Positions 57,897-64,000 of a stretch of 64,000 bases of DNA are shown in pieces. The translations under genes were made by a program, and so were the position numbers. Positions within the stretch are counted from its first letter, which is position 1; every line of letters begins with the position of its first letter. A model generated the notes under the pieces. The model searched no databases and had not been told where the DNA came from. It saw nothing but the letters and a program-made list of their open reading frames with translations. The DNA comes from Elusimicrobia bacterium GWA2_56_46 (GTDB taxonomy: Bacteria; Elusimicrobiota; Elusimicrobia; Elusimicrobiales; UBA9959), in the NCBI GenBank assembly GCA_001799575.1, contig MGTT01000010.1, positions 1 to 64,000 on the forward strand, read 5' to 3'.

Positions 57897-59024
57897 ATGA
57901 AAAAGAAAATACTGATATCGGTGGTCATGGCCTGCGCGGCTCTTATTTGCTTTCTAATTTTCGGCAATATCAAAGATGATACATCTATGTCCTTCGTAAA
58001 CGACGAATTGGTAAAAGGGAAATGGCAAACCGTGGATTATGTAAAAAGTCCGGACAACTTTAATCCGGCTGTCCAGAACTGGGACGGCGATCTTTTCCTT
58101 AAAGGCCTGACTTTCCTTGACGACGGAAAGATGTTCGAATCCTGGTGGACCTGGACCAAAGGCTTTGTAATGTGTGGAAATGAAAAAACCGCATCAAAAT
58201 ATATCATTAAAAAGCTTAATGGCGCAGAATATCTGTTTATGGAATGGAAAACCAGGGACTATACTGTTTTTCACAAACCACCGTGGTATTATGTGCTAAA
58301 AAAGGGTTCATACCTGGGTGACGGCGCGGATATAATCCGTGACAATATCGATCTCCCTTTCGTCAATGATCCAGAGGCGCTTGGCAGCTGGAAATCCGTG
58401 GATTTTGTCGAAACCCCTGATAGATTTTCCCCGCGTAAAAAAAACAGGCGCGATGATCTATACTTAAAAGAACTGGTCTTTCTTGCCGCTGGTAAGACTC
58501 TTGACGGCTGGCTGACATGGACCAAAGGTATGCTCATAGCCAAAGGCAACAAGACTGCAAGTAAATATGCGATTAAAGATATTGCCGGCAGTAAATATAT
58601 GTTCCTTGAATGGAAGAGCGGGGATTACACTATAAGGCACCGGAAACCGAATTATTATGTCCTCAAAAAAGTCTCCGATATAAGAACCGATAATATAAAT
58701 CTACCCTTCCAGAACGATCCACAGGTGGTTGGTATCTGGAAAAGTAAGGATTTTGTGGAAAAACCGGAAGATTTCGGCCCAACCACCAGGACCTGGGCCA
58801 GAGACTTATATCTGAAAGAAATGATCTTCCAGGCCGGCGGCAAAGGCGGCAATCCGTGGTGGACTTGGACCAAAGGTGTTGTTATGAACAGCGGCGATAA
58901 GACCGCCAGCGCCTACATCATCAAGGATATAGGCAGCGCGAAATATATGTTCCTTGAGTGGAAAAGCGGCGACTACATCTTCCGGGGGGCCAAGCCGTAT
59001 TACTATGTGCTCAAAAAGCAATAA
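57897..59024 (+). CDS. Exported protein with three tandem ~110-aa repeats resembling the C-terminal domain of some BlaR1-type M56 proteins
   Basis: Three copies of PFVNDPxxxGxWKSxDFVExPxxFxP...DLYLKE...WWTWTKG...KTASKYxIKD...YMFLEWKSGDY...YYVLKK. Confidence 0.85.
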   Translation: MKKKILISVVMACAALICFLIFGNIKDDTSMSFVNDELVKGKWQTVDYVKSPDNFNPAVQNWDGDLFLKGLTFLDDGKMFESWWTWTKGFVMCGNEKTASKYIIKKLNGAEYLFMEWKTRDYTVFHKPPWYYVLKKGSYLGDGADIIRDNIDLPFVNDPEALGSWKSVDFVETPDRFSPRKKNRRDDLYLKELVFLAAGKTLDGWLTWTKGMLIAKGNKTASKYAIKDIAGSKYMFLEWKSGDYTIRHRKPNYYVLKKVSDIRTDNINLPFQNDPQVVGIWKSKDFVEKPEDFGPTTRTWARDLYLKEMIFQAGGKGGNPWWTWTKGVVMNSGDKTASAYIIKDIGSAKYMFLEWKSGDYIFRGAKPYYYVLKKQ

Positions 59025-59121
59025 AACCAAGGCGACAACGTATGAATAAGAAAATAGCGGTAATAATTTTGGTGTTAATACCCCCGGTTCTTTAGCCAAA
59101 GCCGACCGGCCCGGCGTTACA

Positions 59122-59178
59122 TTATTTTGTTTTCAGGGTGGCGCGGAGTTCGGTGAAGAGGCGGAGATAGGGCTTCAG
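59122..59178 (-). pseudogene. Remnant of a second HepT-like gene 3' end
   Basis: Minus-strand LKPYLRLFTELRATLKTK* matches LKDYLRLFTSLRAALKTK* of the 56068-56451 gene. Confidence 0.75.
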
Positions 59179-59185
59179 GATAAAT

Positions 59186-59551
59186 TTATTTGGAGGCTTC
59201 CAGCAGGGTGATGCGGCTTTCGTGGTTCTGCAGCTTGTCATTCTGTTCCATCAGCATCTGCCCGCGTTCCATGTCTTTTCTTCTGTAGTCCCTGGCTTCG
59301 CCCGCGAAACTGTCTATCGCGCCGAGTATCCTGCTGATGTCGTCTTTTGTGGCCATGGTTTCATGGATATCGCGAATGTCGTCCTTGATATGCAATATGT
59401 CAATGGTATTGGTTTTTACTATGTCTTCCAGCCGTTTAATGTCCGACTTTAATTCCGTTTTGAGAGAGCCTATTTCAGAACGCAACCCGGTTTCGGAAAG
59501 TTTTATGTCGTTTTTGGTGGCCGGCTGGTTTTCCCATTTATTATCTGCCAT
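59186..59551 (-). CDS. Small coiled-coil protein
   Basis: 121 aa; SETGLRSEIGSLKTELKSDIKRLEDIVKTNTIDILHIKDDIRDIHETM. Confidence 0.7.
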   Translation of the reverse strand: MADNKWENQPATKNDIKLSETGLRSEIGSLKTELKSDIKRLEDIVKTNTIDILHIKDDIRDIHETMATKDDISRILGAIDSFAGEARDYRRKDMERGQMLMEQNDKLQNHESRITLLEASK

Positions 59552-59656
59552 AATTTCTTTCCCCCACTCTCTTCTTCCATAATTTTACAAGATTTCAGTT
59601 AACCGCGTAAGGGCCGAAAGGCCCATCTGGGATAGAGCGCATACGTGCGCGAGGCG

Positions 59657-60313
59657 TTATCTTTCTGCTATGCCGGTTCCCAGGGCTTTGTGGAGGTTTG
59701 AGAGGAGGCGGTAGCAGGCCGCTATCGCCGCGTCAACGCAGGACAGCGAGAACGGGGTAAGAGTGTCGTCCTCGTTCAGCGGAACATGGTAAAGGCAGCA
59801 GTATTCGGCTACCTCAGCCCTTGCTTTCATAAGCGCCTCGTCTATCACCCGGTCGTTCGGCGCGGCGTTCATTTGTTCGGCCAGGGGTTGGAAGCGCAAT
59901 CTCGCGTATGTTTCCATGATCCGCCGTTCCGCATCGGCGGCTCCGGCCCCGGCTTTGCGCGCCTCGCCGGTCAGCGATACGGGCCTGAGAGCGGAGAGCC
60001 TTTTCTTTATCAGTTCTTTGCTGCCGGTCATGCCCGCGCAGACCATTCTGAAATCCTTGTCGGAGATGAGTTTGTCGAGCGCGTCCTTGAGTTTCGCTAT
60101 TTCTTTTTCTGTGATCTTCCCTTTGCCGAGTTGCACGTCGAAGCTTTCGCAAGTTTCTTTCAGCGTTTCTTTTTGTAAATTATACAGGTGTTCCGCCATG
60201 TTCTGGAGGGAAGTGATAAAGAACTCTTTCTGACTGGCATATGCCGCTGGGATTTCGCCGGTGAACGCCCTCAGGCTGGCAATAAGCATCAGTTGATGTT
60301 CCATCTTCGCCAT
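59657..60313 (-). CDS. Hypothetical helical protein
   Basis: 218-aa ORF with consistent codon usage; no recognised domain. Confidence 0.6.
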   Translation of the reverse strand: MAKMEHQLMLIASLRAFTGEIPAAYASQKEFFITSLQNMAEHLYNLQKETLKETCESFDVQLGKGKITEKEIAKLKDALDKLISDKDFRMVCAGMTGSKELIKKRLSALRPVSLTGEARKAGAGAADAERRIMETYARLRFQPLAEQMNAAPNDRVIDEALMKARAEVAEYCCLYHVPLNEDDTLTPFSLSCVDAAIAACYRLLSNLHKALGTGIAER

Positions 60314-60365
60314 ACCACATTATATCATTGCCGCGATCTATCGGCGGCAATCCATAAACGTTGTT

Positions 60366-60400
60366 TGGATTCCTGCCAACAGATTGCAGGAATGACAGAA
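60366..60400. repeat. Short palindromic repeat (same class as 31146-31179)
   Basis: TGGATTCCTGCCAACAGATTGCAGGAATGACAGAA. Confidence 0.75.
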
Positions 60401-60467
60401 AAATACGTGAGCTTTTGGGGTAATAAGGGATAAAGCCGGACGACCATCATGTGCGTAAGCTTAACGC

Positions 60468-60617
60468 GGGGTGCCGGGGTGAGGCCTTTTCGACCCAGCA
60501 GGCCGCCGATGGAACGCGAAAAGGCCTCACCCCGGCAGGACCCCGCTTTACTATCCTGCGGTACAATAACCCAAAGCCCATTAGGCCACGCACCTTTGCC
60601 TGGCGTTACATTATATT
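60468..60617 (+). repeat. Composite palindromic repeat, copy 2
   Basis: Perfect 20-bp arms 60473-60492 / 60517-60536, loop ACCCAGCAGGCCGCCGATGGAACG, outer GGGGT/ACCCC with AGG bulge, then CTATCCTGCGG and GGCGTTACATTAT. Confidence 0.9.
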
Positions 60618-60646
60618 TTGCGATTTAAAAAATATAGAATTACGTT

Positions 60647-62863
60647 ATGGAGCCGGGAGAGCAGGGCATTAAGAAGTGGCTTTTCGATTCGCCGTTTCCG
60701 GCGGGGGCGCTGCTGTTTGTTTCGGCCTGCCTGGTGTGGCTCTACTGCCTGCCGCCGGGACTGGCGCCTTACCGCGACGCCGGCGAAATGGCCTGCGACG
60801 TCTATACCCTGGGCATAGCCCACCAGCCCGGCTACCCGCTTTATATCCTCTCCGCCAAACTGGCCTCGCTCCTCCTGCCCGGTAATTTCGCCTATAAACT
60901 CAATCTCTTCTCCGCCCTGGCCGGCCTTGCCGCCCTGCTGTCCCTCTATTTCCCCCTCGCCGCCCGCTTCGGCGTGCTGCCCGCTTTCGCCGCCGTTCTG
61001 CTGTTCTCGCTCAATTTCACCATGCAGACGGTTTCCAGCGTTTCCGAGATGTACGCTCTTAATATTCTTCTGGCGGCGGTTTTGCTTTGGCTGGCGCTGT
61101 CGTTCGAGGACGTCTGGAGCCGGCGACGGCTGTGGCTTGGCGCCTACCTGCTGGGCCTTGCCATGACCAATCGTATGGACATCGTTCTGATGGCTCCGGC
61201 CTTGGCTCTTGCCGTCTGGCCCGGATTAAAAACCTCGCCTTTTCCGGCGGCGGTAAAAACCGTCTCCGGGGCCGCGCTATTCTGGCTGGCCGGGTTTTCG
61301 CTGTATCTCTATCTCCCGATCCGCTCCGGGACATTTCCGCTTTTTGACTGGAGCCATCCGGCCGACCTCGGGACTTTTCTTTCGGTCATCACGCGCAAAA
61401 GCTACGGTTCGACTCTGGATCTCATCTCCCGGAATTACGCCGCCGGCGAGCTGTTCTGGCCTAATATGAAACATTACGCCCTTCATCTGGTCCGGAATTT
61501 CAATTTCGCGCTTGGCTTCGCTTTAGCGGGGCTGCTCTCGGAATTCTATCAGAACCGCCGGCGCGCCTTATGGATGCTCGCGTTTTTCATAGTGCCGGGC
61601 CCGGTGTTCCTTTACATGGCCAATATGCCGCCCAATCCTCACGCTCTGGCCATCGTGGAGCCGTATTACCTCCTGCCGGATATAGCGGTGCTGTTCTGGA
61701 TCGCCGCCGGGCTGGCCTATTTTTGGAGGGATGAGGGATTAGGGATGAGGGATGAGGACCGAAAAAATCTCCCCACGTCTTTCTCCTCATCCCTCATCTT
61801 TCATCCCTCATCCTTACGGCCCTGGGCCGTCGCCGCCGCTGCGGCGGCGTGCGTCGTCCTGGCCGCCGCGCGGAACTTGCCGTACTCCAACCGGCGGACG
61901 CTTTTTGCGGCGGAAGACTGGGCGGCGGACGCCATGAAGAGCGTTCCGCCGGGAACTTCCCTTGCGGCCAAGAAAGACGTGCAGCTTTTTACGCTTTGGT
62001 ATCTTCAGACGGTGCGGGGCTTGCGGCCGGATCTGAAGATCGTGGCGCAGGGCCTCAGCGGGTCGCCGTGGTACCGTAACTCCATGGGTCTGAGCCGGCC
62101 GGAACTGAAGCTTTTTAATCTTAACTCCGGCGGAGCGGCTGAATGGGAAAATTTCAGCAAATCCAATCCCGGGGGCTTTTACGCCACCCTTGACGCCGAA
62201 CTGCCGGCCGGGTTGGAAACCGCGCAGCGCGGACTCGTGAATGCGCTTTACGATAAAAGCGGGCCGTACGATCTGTGGCGCTTTTATAATTTCAGATGGC
62301 TGAACGGGAAGTATAATGATTTTTTCGCGAAAGACCTGGGCGCCGCGTATGCGTCGGGCATTGTGGCGCGCGCGGCCTGGCTCAACGGCAGGGGCGGTTT
62401 AACCGGGGAGGAAGCCGGGCGGCTTGAACTTGCGCGCGTAATGGATCCCGATAATCCGGACGCGCCCCTTTATCTTGGCTTTTATTACGCCCGTCTTAAC
62501 GACTGGGTAAAGGCCGGAGGATATTTCCGACGATCCGCGGACGTTTATGAGCGTCTCCTCGGCCTTGCCGGGGAGTATTACGCCCTGCCGGAGGCTAAAA
62601 ACGGCCTGCGCAGGGCCGGAGCCTACGCCTGGCTCAATTACGGCGTGGCGCTGGAGAAGACTGGCGATACGCCGGGTGCCGAGAATTCCTACAGGCGGGC
62701 GCTGGCGGCCGATCCGGGAATGGCCGAGGCTCATTTCAATATGGCGATACTTTATTGGACTAAGGATCCCAACCGGGTCTATGAAGAATTGAAAGCCGCC
62801 CTGCGGCTCGACCCCAACCACCAGCGGGCGCGGTATTATCTGAACAGAACCAAACTACAGTAA
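60647..62863 (+). CDS. DUF2723 membrane glycosyltransferase-like protein with C-terminal TPR
   Basis: LPPGLAPYRDAGEMACDVYTLGIAHQPGYPLYILSAKLASLL, multi-TM, C-terminal TPR AENSYRRALAADPGMAEAHFNMAILY. Confidence 0.9.
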   Translation: MEPGEQGIKKWLFDSPFPAGALLFVSACLVWLYCLPPGLAPYRDAGEMACDVYTLGIAHQPGYPLYILSAKLASLLLPGNFAYKLNLFSALAGLAALLSLYFPLAARFGVLPAFAAVLLFSLNFTMQTVSSVSEMYALNILLAAVLLWLALSFEDVWSRRRLWLGAYLLGLAMTNRMDIVLMAPALALAVWPGLKTSPFPAAVKTVSGAALFWLAGFSLYLYLPIRSGTFPLFDWSHPADLGTFLSVITRKSYGSTLDLISRNYAAGELFWPNMKHYALHLVRNFNFALGFALAGLLSEFYQNRRRALWMLAFFIVPGPVFLYMANMPPNPHALAIVEPYYLLPDIAVLFWIAAGLAYFWRDEGLGMRDEDRKNLPTSFSSSLIFHPSSLRPWAVAAAAAACVVLAAARNLPYSNRRTLFAAEDWAADAMKSVPPGTSLAAKKDVQLFTLWYLQTVRGLRPDLKIVAQGLSGSPWYRNSMGLSRPELKLFNLNSGGAAEWENFSKSNPGGFYATLDAELPAGLETAQRGLVNALYDKSGPYDLWRFYNFRWLNGKYNDFFAKDLGAAYASGIVARAAWLNGRGGLTGEEAGRLELARVMDPDNPDAPLYLGFYYARLNDWVKAGGYFRRSADVYERLLGLAGEYYALPEAKNGLRRAGAYAWLNYGVALEKTGDTPGAENSYRRALAADPGMAEAHFNMAILYWTKDPNRVYEELKAALRLDPNHQRARYYLNRTKLQ
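61725..61813. repeat. GGATGAGG-type short repeat with inverted partner inside the DUF2723 gene
   Basis: GGAGGGATGAGGGATTAGGGATGAGGGATGAGG ... CCTCATCCCTCATCTTTCATCCCTCATCC. Confidence 0.85.
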
Positions 62864-62946
62864 CCGGTATTCGGTAATCAGTATCCGGTATTTAAGGAAG
62901 TTCCTTATAGTACAGGTTACCGGTTACTGAATACTGGCTACTGGCT
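62863..62946. repeat. GGTTACCGG/GGTATTCGG-type short repeats in inverted orientation between convergent genes
   Basis: AACCGGTATTCGGTAATCAGTATCCGGTATT ... GTACAGGTTACCGGTTACTGAATACTGGCTACTGGC. Confidence 0.8.
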
Positions 62947-62947
62947 G

Positions 62948-63874
62948 TTACTTCGGGAAATATCCGTACCGGAACTGGAACATGCCGAGGGCGTCCCAGC
63001 CGCCCTTGAAAGTCAGGTAGGAAATCTCAAAATTAAGTTTCAGGAGCGTGCCGAGGTGGAAGTTGAAAAGCTTCGGATTCATAGGCGCGCCCTGCGGGAT
63101 CATTACTTCGACGCCTATCGGGGAATCCGGTTTCGGCAGCCACATCAGCCCGCCGAACAGCATGCCGGCGGGTATTGACGGATCGGTGACGCCGTTAAGG
63201 CTCATGGCCTGTTTGGAAAGAAATTCGGAAAGCTGGTAGAGGACTTTGGGCATATCCCCGTCCGAATAGCCCGCGTTAAGGATAAATTTGGGGTGAACCC
63301 TTTTCGTAAGGACCACATAGGCGTTGGCGTAGGAGGCGGTTTTTTTGCCGGTCGCTTTGATGGTCAGGTTGAAAGTTCCGTTTATAGGGGGCTGGGGCGC
63401 GTCGCGGAACTGAAAAATACCCTGCACCCCGGACGCCACGGCCGGGCGCCAGCGTCCCTCGGTCTGAACCAGCATTTTTGTGTCGGCGCTAAGCATCCAG
63501 AGGCCCACGCGATCCAGGTAATTGGTTTTCTCCACGGTCCAGTCGTACTTGTTTTTCCCGTAAAGGCGGCCGATATAGTAGGCGGCGTTGAAGTCAAGTC
63601 CCAGGCCTATCGAATTCTTTCCCCGGCCGCGGTAGGCGGTCGGCATGAGCACGATGCCGCTCAGAGGCGCCTTGGTTTCCCCGTACTGCGCGGGTTTGGA
63701 CGGCAGGCCGGGTTTTGCGGCCTTTTGAGGCGGCTGGAATAGGGAAGAGGTGGAAAGCATGAGGCCTTCAAGCGTGGAGGTGCTGGGCGCGGGGATGACC
63801 TGCATGATCTGCGCGGCGGCGGGCGCGCTTAAAACGGCGGTCAGGAGCAGCGCTGCGGAAATTGTTTTTTTCAT
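62948..63874 (-). CDS. Hypothetical exported, probably outer-membrane-associated protein
   Basis: Signal peptide MKKTISAALLLTAVLSAPAAAQ; beta-rich ~300 aa. Confidence 0.7.
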   Translation of the reverse strand: MKKTISAALLLTAVLSAPAAAQIMQVIPAPSTSTLEGLMLSTSSLFQPPQKAAKPGLPSKPAQYGETKAPLSGIVLMPTAYRGRGKNSIGLGLDFNAAYYIGRLYGKNKYDWTVEKTNYLDRVGLWMLSADTKMLVQTEGRWRPAVASGVQGIFQFRDAPQPPINGTFNLTIKATGKKTASYANAYVVLTKRVHPKFILNAGYSDGDMPKVLYQLSEFLSKQAMSLNGVTDPSIPAGMLFGGLMWLPKPDSPIGVEVMIPQGAPMNPKLFNFHLGTLLKLNFEISYLTFKGGWDALGMFQFRYGYFPK

Positions 63875-63878
63875 ATGG

Positions 63879-64000
63879 TTACCTGCCGAGCCAGAACATC
63901 ATCAGAAGCCGTGTAAGCAGGTTCGCTTCGATGCCTGCGAGCGCGTCGTCGAACACTATGCCGAAACCGCCGGCGAGATTCGTCTCAAGCTTTTTTATGG
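63879..64000 (-). CDS. pgpA: Phosphatidylglycerophosphatase A-like C-terminus, truncated by window edge
   Basis: Minus-strand PIKKLETNLAGGFGIVFDDALAGIEANLLTRLLMMFWLGR*. Confidence 0.7.
   Translation of the reverse strand, partial: IKKLETNLAGGFGIVFDDALAGIEANLLTRLLMMFWLGR

Overview
The window is a GC-rich bacterial chromosome segment. Gene content and style suggest an Elusimicrobiota-like or other deep-branching Gram-negative lineage, but that is inference only. Most genes are ordinary: (i) 1-13.9 kb, a dense minus-strand cluster of sensor kinases and response regulators, with a TonB-dependent receptor, a periplasmic binding protein and a lone PilB/GspE-type ATPase; (ii) 14-30 kb, housekeeping genes (glycosyltransferase, B12-radical SAM, MgtE, TsaC/Sua5, tRNA-Ser, ExbB/ExbD/TonB, MtnA, YggS); (iii) a frameshifted IS1380-type transposase at 31.2-32.9 kb; (iv) groESL with a CIRCE-like operator; (v) a FHA/PP2C/two Ser-Thr kinase/GGDEF cluster; (vi) a MoxR-DUF58-BatA-like-DUF4159 operon; (vii) an accessory region at 51-60.6 kb with a Fic protein, a MntA/HepT pair, an ECF sigma locus with a triple-repeat exported protein, and a dense set of palindromic repeats. 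The observations most worth following up are: a dispersed composite palindromic repeat family with compensatory stem changes and a possible loop-to-3' pseudoknot, lying near a transposase-like gene remnant; a promoter-terminator unit before moxR that looks like a ~66-nt small RNA with 13-nt complementarity to the 3' UTR of the neighbouring HTH-REC regulator; two regulators with inverted HTH-REC domain order; an ECF sigma/anti-sigma/triple-repeat locus; and a truncated second HepT end fused to repeat sequence.
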